Shown here one piece after another: positions 33,911-43,015 of a stretch of 64,000 nucleotides of DNA (its first letter is position 1; each line of letters opens with the position of its first letter). A program made the translations under genes and the position numbers. Under the pieces are notes generated by a model. The model saw only the letters and a list, made by a program, of their open reading frames with translations, had not been told where the DNA came from and searched no databases. Source of the stretch: Streptomyces bobili (lineage in GTDB: Bacteria > Actinomycetota > Actinomycetes > Streptomycetales > Streptomycetaceae); assembly GCF_002154575.1 (NCBI RefSeq), contig NZ_MUBA01000085.1:1-64000 (forward strand), in the 5' to 3' direction.

Positions 33911-35239
33911 TCACGCGGAGGTGGTCAGGGGGAAGCGCAGCACTCCGCCCAGCACGGGGGACCGCATCCGCCGCAGGACCGCGCCGGCCGGCGCGAGCAC
34001 GGGCCGGCGCTCCCGCAGGGTGCGGACCGCGGTCTCCGCCTGGAGCCGGGCGAACGCCCCGAAGAGCGAGGTGTGCGGGCCGGAGAGCGACAACTGCCCC
34101 TGCCCGGCTGGCCGGTCGAGGTCGAAGTGGTCCGGGGCCAGGAACGCCTCGGGGTCCCGGTTCGCCGCCCCGACATGGACGACGACCTGGGCGCCGGCCG
34201 GGAGGTCCTGGCCTCCGAGGCTGAGGTCCTCGGCGGCGATACGGCTCTCCAGCCGCACCGGCGGCGCGAACCGCAGTGCCTCCTCCACGGCGCCGGCCGC
34301 GAGGTCCGGGCCCTCGCCGAGCCGCGCCCACTGCACGGGACGGGCGAGCAGCGACTCCAGGGTGTTGTTGATGAGCCCGGCGGTGACCTCGACGCCCACC
34401 ACGGCGGTCAGCACCCCCACGGCGAGCGCGTCCTGCGCGGGAGAGGCGGCGGAGGAGCCGTCCCGCAGCACCGTGCTGAGCAGGTCGTCACCCGGCTGGG
34501 TCCGCCGCGCCTCGACGAGGTCGGCGACGAGGGCCCGTACGTCCTCGACGGCCTCGGTCAGCCGGCGGGTCACGGCGAGCGGCTGGGGGCAGAGCGCGGC
34601 GTCGAGGGCGACGCCGAGGGCGAGACACGTCGCCGCGAAGCGTTCCCGCTGGGCGGCGGGGACACCGAGCAGCTCCGCGGCGGCCTGCGTCGCCACCGGG
34701 CGGGAGTAGTCCGCCATGAGGTCGAAGCTGTCCCCGGTGCGGTCGGCGGCCTCCCGGTGCACGCGCCCGGCCTGCTCGCGGACACCTTCCGCCGTCGCGC
34801 CGCCCGCGCCGCCCAGGACGGCGGAGGCGGACCGCGCCCAGCGCGTGTGGTCGGCGTCCGAAGCGTGGAGGAAGGCCCGGTCCAGCGGGATGATGTGGCA
34901 CAGCTGCGGATTGCTCCAGGCGTCGGAGAAGACGTGCCGCTGCGGGCCCGGCAGGTCGGCGTGGCGCAGCGCGAGCCGGGGATCGGCCAGGGCCTGGGCG
35001 GCGACGCCGTGCCGGCCGGTGACCCAGGCGCCGGTGGCGCTCTGCCACAGCGGCCCGGCCTCCCGTATCCGGCGGGTCAGCAGCGCGGGGTCGTCGCTCT
35101 CCGCACGCAGGGTCAGGGCGTACGGGTCGCCGCTGGTGCCGTAGATCCAGTGGAAGCCGCGGGCGGTCAGGAGATGACGGCCCAGTTCGCTGTCGGTCTG
35201 CTGGTACTCCGCCGTCTCCGGCGCGTTCTGTGTCTGCAC
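33911..35239 (-). CDS. aknT: Cytochrome P450-like glycosyltransferase activator (AknT/DnrQ)
   Basis: The 442-residue product, from GTG 35239 with AAGGAG upstream, has a P450 fold (ExxR-like EEALRFAPPVRLESR; FDLDRPAGQGQLSLSG). The heme-binding loop reads GPHTSLFGAFARLQAE, with no cysteine ligand, so it cannot be a working monooxygenase. This is the pattern of AknT, DnrQ and DesVIII, which bind and activate their glycosyltransferase. The gene is immediately upstream of the AknS-like gene in the same operon. Confidence 0.9.
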   Translation of the reverse strand: MQTQNAPETAEYQQTDSELGRHLLTARGFHWIYGTSGDPYALTLRAESDDPALLTRRIREAGPLWQSATGAWVTGRHGVAAQALADPRLALRHADLPGPQRHVFSDAWSNPQLCHIIPLDRAFLHASDADHTRWARSASAVLGGAGGATAEGVREQAGRVHREAADRTGDSFDLMADYSRPVATQAAAELLGVPAAQRERFAATCLALGVALDAALCPQPLAVTRRLTEAVEDVRALVADLVEARRTQPGDDLLSTVLRDGSSAASPAQDALAVGVLTAVVGVEVTAGLINNTLESLLARPVQWARLGEGPDLAAGAVEEALRFAPPVRLESRIAAEDLSLGGQDLPAGAQVVVHVGAANRDPEAFLAPDHFDLDRPAGQGQLSLSGPHTSLFGAFARLQAETAVRTLRERRPVLAPAGAVLRRMRSPVLGGVLRFPLTTSA

Positions 35240-35262
35240 GGCAGTCTCCTTCGGGACGTGGT

Positions 35263-36033
35263 TCAGGTGAGGGACAGACCGCCGTCGACCGCGAGCACCG
35301 CTCCGGTCGCGTAGGCGGCGCGCGGGTCGGCGAGCTGGACGGCCCACCAGGCGATGTCCTCGGGCCGGCCGACCCGGCCGGCCGGGACGCGGGCGGCGAT
35401 CTGCCCGAGGAAGTCCGCGTAGGCCTGCCGTGACATGCCCGAGCGTTCACCGATGCCGGTGTCGATCACGCCGGGCGCGAGGCCCAGGACGCGGATGCCG
35501 CGCGGTGCCAGTTCGACGGCCCAGGTCCGGGTGAGGAAGTCGAGCCCGGCCTTGGCGGCGCCGTAGACGCCGTTCTGCGGCCACGCCCGGCGGCCCAGGG
35601 CTCCGGCCGAGCCGATGTTCAGCACCGTTCCCCCGCCGTCCGCCGCCAGGGCGTCCAGGGTCTGCCGGGTGAGCAGCAGCGGGGCCAGGAGGTTGCTGTC
35701 GAACTGCTCGCGGGCGGCCTCCGGCTTCGTCTCCGCCAGGCCGGCGAATCCACCCGTGGCCGCGTTGTTCACGAGGACGTCGATGCGGCCGAACGCCTCC
35801 AGGGCCGCGTCGGTGATGGCGCGCGGACCGTCCGGATCGGTGAGATCGGCGGTGAGGACACTGATGCCGGGATGGCCCTCGGCGGTCCCGGCCAGGGTCG
35901 CGGCGGTGCGGCCCACGACGAGTACCCGGTCGCCGCGGCCGGCGAAGGCGTGGGCCGTGGCCCGCCCGATCCCGGTCCCGCCGCCGGTGACGATCACGCC
36001 CCGCGGCGCTGACGGTTCTGCTGTAACGCTCAT
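35263..36033 (-). CDS. SDR ketoreductase, probable aklaviketone reductase (AknU/DnrE-like)
   Basis: The 256-residue product is a classical [20 protein letters not shown] cofactor site, NNAAT, Ser in NIGSAGALG and [10 protein letters not shown]. In a cluster with all other aklavinone genes, the missing step is reduction of the C-7 ketone of aklaviketone, done by AknU/DnrE. This is the only spare classical SDR, since the second is the 9-ketoreductase at 46.4 kb. The assignment is by context; a sugar or side-chain reductase is not excluded. Confidence 0.7.
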   Translation of the reverse strand: MSVTAEPSAPRGVIVTGGGTGIGRATAHAFAGRGDRVLVVGRTAATLAGTAEGHPGISVLTADLTDPDGPRAITDAALEAFGRIDVLVNNAATGGFAGLAETKPEAAREQFDSNLLAPLLLTRQTLDALAADGGGTVLNIGSAGALGRRAWPQNGVYGAAKAGLDFLTRTWAVELAPRGIRVLGLAPGVIDTGIGERSGMSRQAYADFLGQIAARVPAGRVGRPEDIAWWAVQLADPRAAYATGAVLAVDGGLSLT

Positions 36034-36091
36034 GCCCCGGACCGTAGGCCGGGCCGCTCGATTCACGGTCGACTCCCGCTCGGCCGCGGCC

Positions 36092-36526
36092 TCAGGGCCG
36101 GTCGTCACGGGTCACCACGCGTTCCCGGACCAGGAGCCGGCCGCCCTCGCGGACCAGGATGTCCCGGCAGGTGCAGACCAGGTGCAGCCGGGCGGGGCCG
36201 CCCTGCGCGACGGCGACGATCGAGACCAGGCTCTCGGCGGTCAGCGAGCCGTCGTCCGCGGGGGTGACGGTGAGCATCCCGACCCAGTGGCGGTGCGTCT
36301 CGCGGGCGGCGGCGAGTCCCGCCGCGGCGTTGCGGGCACCCTCGGCGAGCAGCGGGCGTCCGCGCACCGGCTCCGGGAGCGAGGGCGGTGCGAAGGAGCC
36401 GTCCTCGGTGAACGTGCCGGCCCAGGTCTCGGCCTCGCCGGAGTCCAGGTACCGCATCTGCCGTGCGTAGAAATGCTGTACCTCGGCGTAGACGTCCGCC
36501 GGGGCCGTGGGTGCCTGTGCTGTCAT
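36092..36526 (-). CDS. NTF2-like protein, DpsH/ActVI-A-like auxiliary
   Basis: The 144-residue product has a SnoaL/NTF2-like alpha+beta cone ([49 protein letters not shown]). It is clearly related to the third domain of the aromatase gene product at 45.0 kb ([38 protein letters not shown] in both). Small proteins of this type assist cyclisation or ring reduction in aromatic polyketide clusters; their exact role is often unclear. I infer a helper function in aglycone folding. Confidence 0.75.
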   Translation of the reverse strand: MTAQAPTAPADVYAEVQHFYARQMRYLDSGEAETWAGTFTEDGSFAPPSLPEPVRGRPLLAEGARNAAAGLAAARETHRHWVGMLTVTPADDGSLTAESLVSIVAVAQGGPARLHLVCTCRDILVREGGRLLVRERVVTRDDRP

Positions 36527-36611
36527 GCCGTGTCACCTTTCGCCGTTCCCGCGTCCGGGGCGGGTGGGTGCCCGGGTCCCCGGTGAGTGTCACGACGGTC
36601 GCAGCGCGACC

Positions 36612-36629
36612 TCCAGGATCGGTCGAGCG
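36612..36629. promoter_or_regulatory. SARP-type heptamer pair
   Basis: TCCAGGA (36612) and TCGAGCG (36623) start 11 bp apart in the divergent region between the NTF2-like gene and the cyclase gene. The motif matches the heptamers at 30.3 and 39.3 kb. Confidence 0.55.
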
Positions 36630-36736
36630 CGGGCCGGGCGGATGCGCTGGCCGCTGTTCAGTCAGCCTCCAACGCTTCTCAAGCCGCGCTGGTGAGCATG
36701 GGCTGGCTCGCAGGAACCCATCGCCGGGAGGCGCGT

Positions 36737-37516
36737 GTGCGCATCATCGACCTGTCCTCACCCGTGGACGCGGCGGGTTTTGAACCTGATCCCGTCGTGC
36801 ACGACGTTCTCGGTCCGAAGGAGGCCGCCACGCACATGAGCGAGGAGATGCGTGAGCACTTCGGCATCGACTTCGATCCGGCGGAACTGCCGGAGGGCGA
36901 ATTCCTCTCGCTCGACCGTCTCCAGCTGACCACCCACACCGGAACCCACGTCGACGCGCCCTCGCACTACGGCACGCGCGCCTCGTACCGGGACGGTCCG
37001 CCGCGGCACATCGACGAGATGCCGCTCGACTGGTTCTTCCGGCCCGCGGTCGTCCTCGACCTGAGCGGCCAGGGCACGGGCGCGATCGGCGCCGACGTGC
37101 TGCGGCGGGAGATGGACCGGATCGGCCACACCCCCGCGCCCATGGACATCGTCCTGCTCAGGACCGGCGCCGACGCGTGGGCGGGGACCCCGAAGTACTT
37201 CACGGACTTCACCGGGCTGGACGGCTCGGCCGTGCATCTGCTGCTGGACCTGGGCGTGCGGGTGATCGGCACGGACGCGTTCAGCCTGGACGCGCCGTTC
37301 GGCGACATCATCACCCGCTACCGGGCCACGGGTGACCGGTCGGTCCTGTGGCCCGCCCATGTCATCGGGCGGGACCGGGAGTACTGCCAGGTCGAGCGGC
37401 TCGCCGGCCTCGACCGGCTGCCCGCCGCGCACGGGTTCCGGGTCGCGTGCTTCCCGGTGCGGATCGCCGGAGCGGGCGCCGGCTGGACGAGGGCGGTGGC
37501 CCTGGTCGACGAGTGA
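36737..37516 (+). CDS. aknW: Polyketide cyclase, DpsY/AknW-like (kynurenine formamidase fold)
   Basis: The 259-residue product, from GTG 36737 with GGAGG 5 nt before, has the cyclase-family metal site HTGTHVDAPSHY (HxGTHxDxPxH). Other landmarks are DLSSPVD, DIVLLRTGADAW and IGTDAFSLDAPFG. DpsY and its relatives close the second and third rings of the decaketide in daunorubicin and aclacinomycin biosynthesis and prevent misfolding. It is followed 61 bp later by the N-methyltransferase gene and probably shares its transcript. Confidence 0.88.
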   Translation: MRIIDLSSPVDAAGFEPDPVVHDVLGPKEAATHMSEEMREHFGIDFDPAELPEGEFLSLDRLQLTTHTGTHVDAPSHYGTRASYRDGPPRHIDEMPLDWFFRPAVVLDLSGQGTGAIGADVLRREMDRIGHTPAPMDIVLLRTGADAWAGTPKYFTDFTGLDGSAVHLLLDLGVRVIGTDAFSLDAPFGDIITRYRATGDRSVLWPAHVIGRDREYCQVERLAGLDRLPAAHGFRVACFPVRIAGAGAGWTRAVALVDE

Positions 37517-37577
37517 GGAGCGCACGGCGGGCCGAGCGGACGACGCGCCCACCGGGGCGCCGACGGAGGGAACAGAC

Positions 37578-38294
37578 ATGTACGGCCGGGAACTCGCGGA
37601 CGTGTACGAGGCCATCTACCGCAGCCGCGGCAAGGACTGGGGACAGGAGGCGGCTGACGTCTCGCGGATCATCACCGAACGGCGTCCGGGAGCCGCTTCG
37701 CTGCTCGACGTCGCCTGTGGCACGGGCGCCCATCTGAGCGTGTTCAGCACCCTGTTCGAGGTCGCCGAGGGCCTGGAGATCGCGGAGCCGATGCGGCGGC
37801 TCGCCGAGCAGCGGCTGCCCGGCACCACCGTGCACGCCGGCGACATGCGCGACTTCCGGCTCCCGCGCGCCTACGCGGCGGTGAGCTGCATGTTCTGCGC
37901 CATCGGCTATCTGGAGACGCTGGACGACATGCGGGCCGCCGTCCGCTCGATGGCCGCCCATCTGGAGCCCGGCGGCGTGCTGGTCGTCGAACCCTGGTGG
38001 TTCCCGGAGAACTTCATCGAGGGCTATGTCGCGGGTGACCTGGCCCGCGAGGAGCACCGGACCATCGCCCGGATCTCGCACACCACCCGGAAGGGCCGGG
38101 CCACCCGCATGGAGGTTCGCTTCACCGTGGGGGACGCCGCCGGCATCCAGCAGTTCACGGAGATCGACGTGCTGACCCTTTTCACCAGGGACGAATACAC
38201 GGCCGCGTTCACCGACGCCGGCTGCTCCGTCGAATTCCTGGAGGACGGACCCACCGGCCGCGGTCTTTTCGTCGGTGTCCGCGAACAGCACTGA
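37578..38294 (+). CDS. Aminosugar N-methyltransferase (AknX2/TylM1/DesVI-like)
   Basis: The 238-residue product has SAM motif I SLLDVACGTGAHLS and the characteristic MFCAIGYL and EPWWFPE segments of TDP-aminosugar N-methyltransferases. TylM1, DesVI and AknX2 dimethylate the amino group of TDP-3-amino sugars. It would turn the aminotransferase product into rhodosamine. A clear paralogue lies at 57.6 kb, so two such enzymes exist in one cluster. Confidence 0.88.
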   Translation: MYGRELADVYEAIYRSRGKDWGQEAADVSRIITERRPGAASLLDVACGTGAHLSVFSTLFEVAEGLEIAEPMRRLAEQRLPGTTVHAGDMRDFRLPRAYAAVSCMFCAIGYLETLDDMRAAVRSMAAHLEPGGVLVVEPWWFPENFIEGYVAGDLAREEHRTIARISHTTRKGRATRMEVRFTVGDAAGIQQFTEIDVLTLFTRDEYTAAFTDAGCSVEFLEDGPTGRGLFVGVREQH

Positions 38295-38307
38295 GTCGGA
38301 CGGAAGG

Positions 38308-39183
38308 TCAGCCCGAGAATTCTCGGGCGACCGCCATCACATAGCGACCGTAGCCGGACTGCGACATCTGTTCACCGAGCCGGTGGCACATGTCCGCGTC
38401 GATGAATCCCATGCGCAGCGCCACCTCTTCGACGCAGGCGATGCGCACGCCCTGCCGTTCCTCGAGGGTACGCACGTACTGGGTGGCCTGGAGCAGCGAT
38501 TCCGGGGTTCCGGCGTCGAGCCAGGCGAAACCGCGGCCGAGATCGACCAGCCGGGCTCGGCCGCGGGCCAGGTAATTCCGGTTCACATCGGTGATCTCCA
38601 GTTCCCCGCGCGGCGAGGGCCGGAGGTTCTTCGCGATGTCCACCACTTCGTTGTCGTACAGATAGAGCCCGGTGATGGCGAGGTCGGAACGCGGCCGGAG
38701 CGGCTTCTCCTCCAGGGAGACGAGTTGCCCCGACGCGTCGGTCTCGCCCACGCCGTAGCGCTCCGGGTCCTCCACGGGGTAGCCGAACAGGACGCAGCCC
38801 TGGACGTCGCGGACATTGCTCTGGAGCAGGTCGTAGAAGTGGTGTCCGTGGAAGATGTTGTCCCCCAGGACCAGCGCCACGTCGTCGTCGCCCACGTGGT
38901 CGGCGCCGATGACGAAGGCGTCGGCCAGTCCGGCCGGCCGGTTCTGCACCGCGTAGTCGATGCGCAGGCCGAGCTGGGAGCCGTCGCCCAGGAGCCGGCG
39001 GAACTGTTCCAGATCGCGCTCGGTGCAGATGAGCAGGATCTCCCTGATGTCCGCCAGCATCAGCACCGAGAGCGGATAGTAGATCATCGGCTTGTCGCCG
39101 ACCGGAAGAAGCTGTTTTGATACGGAGACGGTTATCGGATGGAGCCGTGTTCCCGAACCGCCGGCGAGAATAATCCCCTTCAT
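38308..39183 (-). CDS. rmlA: Glucose-1-phosphate thymidylyltransferase
   Basis: The 291-residue product has the nucleotidyltransferase signature LAGGSGTRLHPITVSVSKQL at its start, GDNIFHG in the middle and the product-binding EKPLRPRSDLAITGLYLYDN. It makes dTDP-glucose from glucose-1-phosphate and dTTP, the first committed sugar step. Length equals standard RmlA. It is divergent from the aminotransferase gene and convergent with the N-methyltransferase gene, separated by only 13 bp. Confidence 0.96.
   Translation of the reverse strand: MKGIILAGGSGTRLHPITVSVSKQLLPVGDKPMIYYPLSVLMLADIREILLICTERDLEQFRRLLGDGSQLGLRIDYAVQNRPAGLADAFVIGADHVGDDDVALVLGDNIFHGHHFYDLLQSNVRDVQGCVLFGYPVEDPERYGVGETDASGQLVSLEEKPLRPRSDLAITGLYLYDNEVVDIAKNLRPSPRGELEITDVNRNYLARGRARLVDLGRGFAWLDAGTPESLLQATQYVRTLEERQGVRIACVEEVALRMGFIDADMCHRLGEQMSQSGYGRYVMAVAREFSG
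38311..38328. terminator. Palindrome at the 3' end of rmlA
   Basis: GCCCGAGAATTCTCGGGC is a perfect 18-nt palindrome covering the last codons of rmlA, 17 bp beyond the convergent methyltransferase stop. It may end transcription both ways. Confidence 0.5.
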
Positions 39184-39258
39184 GGGTATGCCCCTGTCCT
39201 CGATTTCTTCTCATGCTAACGACCGGATTCGCTCGGCAGCAAGCCGGAAAATTTCTGG

Positions 39259-39287
39259 TCCAGGGAAAATCGAGTGGTAATAGAGGG
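39259..39287 (+). promoter_or_regulatory. Three SARP-type heptamers
   Basis: TCCAGGG (39259), TCGAGTG (39270) and TAGAGGG (39281) start exactly 11 bp apart in the divergent rmlA/aminotransferase region. The spacing is one helical turn, as needed by SARP activators. Confidence 0.65.
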
Positions 39288-39406
39288 AATTCCGGGGTTG
39301 TGGACCGAAGTGGGAATGTGATGTGCTGCGAGGGGATGGTGACGCCCTGTGGCACGGCATCGGCGTGGCAATCGGCAAGGCATCGGCAAGGGGAGGAAAA
39401 GAATTA

Positions 39407-40516
39407 ATGACGACTCTCGTCTGGGACTACCTACAGGAATACGAGAACGAACGCGCCGACATTCTGGACGCCGTGGAGACGGTCTTCAGCTCGGGCCGGC
39501 TCGTCCTCGGTGACAGCGTCCGCGGATTCGAGGAGGAGTTCGCCGCCTACCACGGCGCCGCGCACTGCGTCGGTGTCGACAACGGCACCAACGCGATCAA
39601 GCTGGCCCTCCAGGCGCTCGGCGTCGGCCCCGGCGACGAGGTCGTCACCGTGTCCAACACCGCGGCCCCCACGGTCGTGGCCATCGACTCGGTGGGCGCC
39701 ACCCCGGTGTTCGTCGACATCCACGCGGACAGCTACCTCATGGACACCGAGCAGGTCGAGGCCGCGATCACGCCCCGGACCCGGTGCCTGCTGCCCGTCC
39801 ACCTCTACGGACAGTGCGTCGACCTGGCTCCGCTGGAGCGGCTCGCCGCGGAGCACGACCTGTTCCTCGTCGAGGACTGCGCGCAGGCCCACGGTGCCCG
39901 CCGCGCCGGCCGGCTCGCCGGCACCACCGGCGACGCCGCCGCCTTCTCCTTCTACCCCACGAAGGTGCTCGGCGCCTACGGCGACGGAGGCGCCGTACTG
40001 ACCTCGCGGGACGACGCCCACCACGCGCTGCGCCGACTGCGCTACTACGGCATGGAGGAGCGGTACTACGTCGTCGGCACCCCCGGCCACAACGCCCGGC
40101 TCGACGAGGTCCAGGCCGAGATCCTGCGGCGCAAGCTGCGCCGGCTCGACACCTACATCGAGGGGCGGCGGGCCGTCGCCCGGCGCTACGAGGACGGGCT
40201 CGGCGACACCGGCCTGGTGCTCCCGCACACCGTCCCCGGCAACGAGCACGTCTACTACGTCTACACGGTGCGCCACCCGCGGCGCGACGACATCATCAAG
40301 GCACTCAAGGCGTACGACATCGAGCTGAACATCAGCTATCCCTGGCCGGTGCACACCATGTCCGGGTTCGCCCACCTCGGCTACGGCAAGGGCTCGCTGC
40401 CCGTCACCGAGGACCTGGCCGGCCAGATCTTCTCGCTGCCGATGTACCCGGCGCTCCCGCCGGACGCCCAGGACAAGGTGATCAGCGCGGTGCGTGACGT
40501 GCTGGACAGCCTCTGA
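39407..40516 (+). CDS. NDP-3-keto-hexose 3-aminotransferase (AknZ/DnmJ/DesV-like)
   Basis: The 369-residue product, from ATG 39407 behind GGGAGGAAA, is a DegT/DnrJ/EryC1 PLP enzyme with the catalytic lysine in [15 protein letters not shown]. It has the conserved LPVHLYGQ and ISYPWPVH segments. It transaminates the C-3 ketone of the dTDP-4-keto-2,6-dideoxyhexose pathway to give the amino group of rhodosamine or daunosamine. It is monocistronic between SARP-like repeats and a strong terminator. Confidence 0.93.
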   Translation: MTTLVWDYLQEYENERADILDAVETVFSSGRLVLGDSVRGFEEEFAAYHGAAHCVGVDNGTNAIKLALQALGVGPGDEVVTVSNTAAPTVVAIDSVGATPVFVDIHADSYLMDTEQVEAAITPRTRCLLPVHLYGQCVDLAPLERLAAEHDLFLVEDCAQAHGARRAGRLAGTTGDAAAFSFYPTKVLGAYGDGGAVLTSRDDAHHALRRLRYYGMEERYYVVGTPGHNARLDEVQAEILRRKLRRLDTYIEGRRAVARRYEDGLGDTGLVLPHTVPGNEHVYYVYTVRHPRRDDIIKALKAYDIELNISYPWPVHTMSGFAHLGYGKGSLPVTEDLAGQIFSLPMYPALPPDAQDKVISAVRDVLDSL

Positions 40517-40553
40517 GCCCGTGCGGCGCCCAACCGGCAGGCAGCACACGCGT

Positions 40554-40588
40554 CGAAGGCCCGGCGGAGGGACACCGCCGGGCCTTCG
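40554..40588. terminator. Bidirectional terminator, 14-bp stem
   Basis: CGAAGGCCCGGCGG (40554-40567) pairs perfectly with 40575-40588 across AGGGACA. It separates the convergent aminotransferase and 2,3-dehydratase genes. Confidence 0.92.
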
Positions 40589-40598
40589 TCCGTACGCC

Positions 40599-41951
40599 TC
40601 AGCGGGCGGACCGTGCCGTCTCCAGGCCGCGCAGACACGCCACCAGGCTCCGGGCCTGCACATTGAGGTAGTGACTGTGCCGGAGCAGCCCCGTCAGCTG
40701 GTCCATGGACAGCCAGCGGTAGTCGGGGTGGCCGGGATCCTCGGGAACATCGCTGTCGACGATCAGATAGCGGTTGCGGGCATGGAAGAAACGGCCCCCC
40801 TCCTCGGACAGCACCGCCTCGAAGCGGATGCGGTCGGGACCGGCGGCCAGCACCTCGTCGAGATGACGTGGCCGGGCGGCGGACGGCAGCCACCGGTAGC
40901 TCTCCGGGACGCACTGCACGGTCGGTGCCAGTTCGACGACGTCCGCGTAGCCCGGTTCGGTGCGGGCGTGCACCAGCACGTGCTCCACCCCGTTGATCCG
41001 CCGCGTCAGGAAGGCGATGACCCCGGTGCCGTGCGGCTCGATCATCGGCTGCCGCCAGCCGCCCACCTCACGCCCGTTGGCCGTGACGGAGACGCCGATG
41101 ACGTCGAAGAAGCCGCCGCTCTCGTGGGAGTACCCCATCTCGGTGTGCTCCCACTCGTCCAGCCCGGAGAGCGCGATCCGCTGGGTGCTGACGCCGGCCA
41201 GCGAACGGGCGCCGGTGATCCAGCTCAGCACGTCGGTCGTCCGGTGCAGCGCGCCCTCGGGCCGGGAGGCGTGCGGCAGGCACGCCATCACGGTCCGCGC
41301 GTCCATGTTGACGATGTCGTCGCGCGACAGCAGTAGGTACAGCTGCCCGAGGGTGAACCAGCGGAACCCTTCGAGGACCTCCACCTCGGCGGTCGTCTCC
41401 ACGACCATGTTGCGGTTGCGCTTGCGGTAGAACCAGGCGCCCTGCTCCGACTGCCGGACGTCCGCGATCACCCGGTGCCCCGAGGTGTCGCGGAAGTAGT
41501 CCAGGTACGGCACCGGCCTGCCCTTGTGGACACCGGTGTAGTTGCTGCGGGTCGCCTGCACGGTGGGGGAGAGCTGAAGCCCGCCGGGGTTGCCCGGCTC
41601 GGCCTTGGCCTGCATCAGGAAGTGCGGCACCCCGTCGAACTCCTTGACCAGGATGCCCAGGATGCCGACCTCGGGCTGGTCGATGATGGGCTGGTCCCAC
41701 CAGTGGACCGCGCCGGTGGGGTCGTGCACCCGCAGCCCGTGGACGGTGAAGAACTTGCCGGTGCGGTGGCGCAGATCACCGGTCACCGGCGTCTCGTACC
41801 ACTGGTCGAGAGCGGCCAGCGGCACCCGCTCGGCCGTCGTGCAGATCTTCTCCCCGTACTCGGCGAACCAGTCGTCGAATCCGGCGAGATCGGTCAGCGG
41901 GCTCTCCACAGCCGCGGCCGACCTGGCGATACGGGCCGTGACATCGGCCAT
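40599..41951 (-). CDS. NDP-4-keto-6-deoxyhexose 2,3-dehydratase
   Basis: The 450-residue product is the two-repeat NUDIX-like 2,3-dehydratase of the TylX3/SpnO/Gra-Orf27 family. The halves share DEWxE/DQWYET starts and the patterns QPIIDQPEVGILGILVKEFD and QPMIEPHGTGVIAFLTRRIN. It eliminates water across C-2/C-3 of dTDP-4-keto-6-deoxyglucose, starting C-2 deoxygenation for all three sugars. It is in the minus-strand run from 47.2 kb to here. Confidence 0.94.
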   Translation of the reverse strand: MADVTARIARSAAAVESPLTDLAGFDDWFAEYGEKICTTAERVPLAALDQWYETPVTGDLRHRTGKFFTVHGLRVHDPTGAVHWWDQPIIDQPEVGILGILVKEFDGVPHFLMQAKAEPGNPGGLQLSPTVQATRSNYTGVHKGRPVPYLDYFRDTSGHRVIADVRQSEQGAWFYRKRNRNMVVETTAEVEVLEGFRWFTLGQLYLLLSRDDIVNMDARTVMACLPHASRPEGALHRTTDVLSWITGARSLAGVSTQRIALSGLDEWEHTEMGYSHESGGFFDVIGVSVTANGREVGGWRQPMIEPHGTGVIAFLTRRINGVEHVLVHARTEPGYADVVELAPTVQCVPESYRWLPSAARPRHLDEVLAAGPDRIRFEAVLSEEGGRFFHARNRYLIVDSDVPEDPGHPDYRWLSMDQLTGLLRHSHYLNVQARSLVACLRGLETARSAR

Positions 41952-42043
41952 CGGAACTCCTCTTCGTGTTCCTGTTCCTGTTCGTGTTCCTGATTTCCCG
42001 GACAGCGGACTCCCGGCGGCGGACTCCCGGACGTCCGGGCGGT

Positions 42044-43015
42044 TCAGTCGGCGGGAACCTCCCAGGTCGCCCGCATCGCCTCGGCCAGCGGGATCCGCGG
42101 CTTCCAGCCGAGCAGCCGGCCGGCCAGCCCGATGTCGGCCAGGGTCCAGTTGCCGCCCTTGCTGTCGATGGGCCCGTCCTCGATCCGCAGCGCGTCCGGC
42201 GGCAGGGCCGCGGCGGCGGCCAGCAGATCCACCAGCTCACGCATGGACGTGGCCTCCCCGCGGCCGATGTTGACGACGCGTCCGGTGGCCGGTGAGGCGA
42301 GGGCGAGGACCACCGCCTCGGCCAGATCGCGCACGTCGACGAAGTCCCGCCGCGCGTCCGCGACGCGCAGCGTCACCGGGTTCGCCGCGTCGGCGGCCCG
42401 CAGCATGCCGGCGACCGCCCCGAGGAAACTGGCCCGGGTGGTGCGCGGACCGCACACGTTCACCGCGCGCAGCACCAGGGCGTCCACCCGGCCGGCCCTG
42501 GCCGCGTCGAGCACCAGCTCGGAGCCGGCCAGCTTGGTCCTGGCGTACATCGTCGTCGGCCGGGGCGGAAGGTCCTCGCCGATGGAGAGGGGCTCGGGCA
42601 CCGGCCCGTACTCGTGGACGGAACCCACATGGACCAGGCGCGGCCGGTCGTCCATCAGCGCCAGGGCCCGCAGCAGCCGGTCGACCAGGGTGATGTGCGC
42701 GTACCGCATCTCCTCCTCGGTCGTGCCCCAGCCGCCCGTCACGTTGACCACGGCGCGCACCCGGTGCCCGGTGAGCAGCCGCGCCAGCTCGGCGGGGGGC
42801 ACCGCCGCCACGTCCAGGCCGGCGAAGAGGTGCTCCGCCACCGCGGGCCCGCCGCGCCGGGCGACGGCGAGCACCTCGTGCCCCTCGCGCGCCAGCGCGG
42901 CACTCACACAGCGCCCGACACAGCCGGTGGCCCCGAGCACCGCGATCCGCGATCCCTCGGCCGGCGGCCGGCCCCCGCTCAGGGCCGCCACAGTGCGGCC
43001 TCGATCCGACGGCAC
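42044..43015 (-). CDS. NDP-hexose 4-ketoreductase (extended SDR)
   Basis: The 323-residue product has a Rossmann site (IAVLGATGCVGRCVSAALA), a VGSVHEYGP segment and the YxxxK pair as MYARTKLAG. It resembles the 4-ketoreductases DnmV, AknM and UrdZ3 that set C-4 stereochemistry of L-2,6-dideoxysugars last. It starts at GTG 43015, overlapping the epimerase gene by 37 nt. One 4-ketoreductase for three sugars implies relaxed substrate use, or a second enzyme elsewhere. Confidence 0.85.
   Translation of the reverse strand: MPSDRGRTVAALSGGRPPAEGSRIAVLGATGCVGRCVSAALAREGHEVLAVARRGGPAVAEHLFAGLDVAAVPPAELARLLTGHRVRAVVNVTGGWGTTEEEMRYAHITLVDRLLRALALMDDRPRLVHVGSVHEYGPVPEPLSIGEDLPPRPTTMYARTKLAGSELVLDAARAGRVDALVLRAVNVCGPRTTRASFLGAVAGMLRAADAANPVTLRVADARRDFVDVRDLAEAVVLALASPATGRVVNIGRGEATSMRELVDLLAAAAALPPDALRIEDGPIDSKGGNWTLADIGLAGRLLGWKPRIPLAEAMRATWEVPAD

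Noticed and set aside
33911..35239. Functional cytochrome P450 hydroxylase
   Set aside because: The heme-ligand cysteine is absent and the gene sits beside an activator-dependent glycosyltransferase gene.
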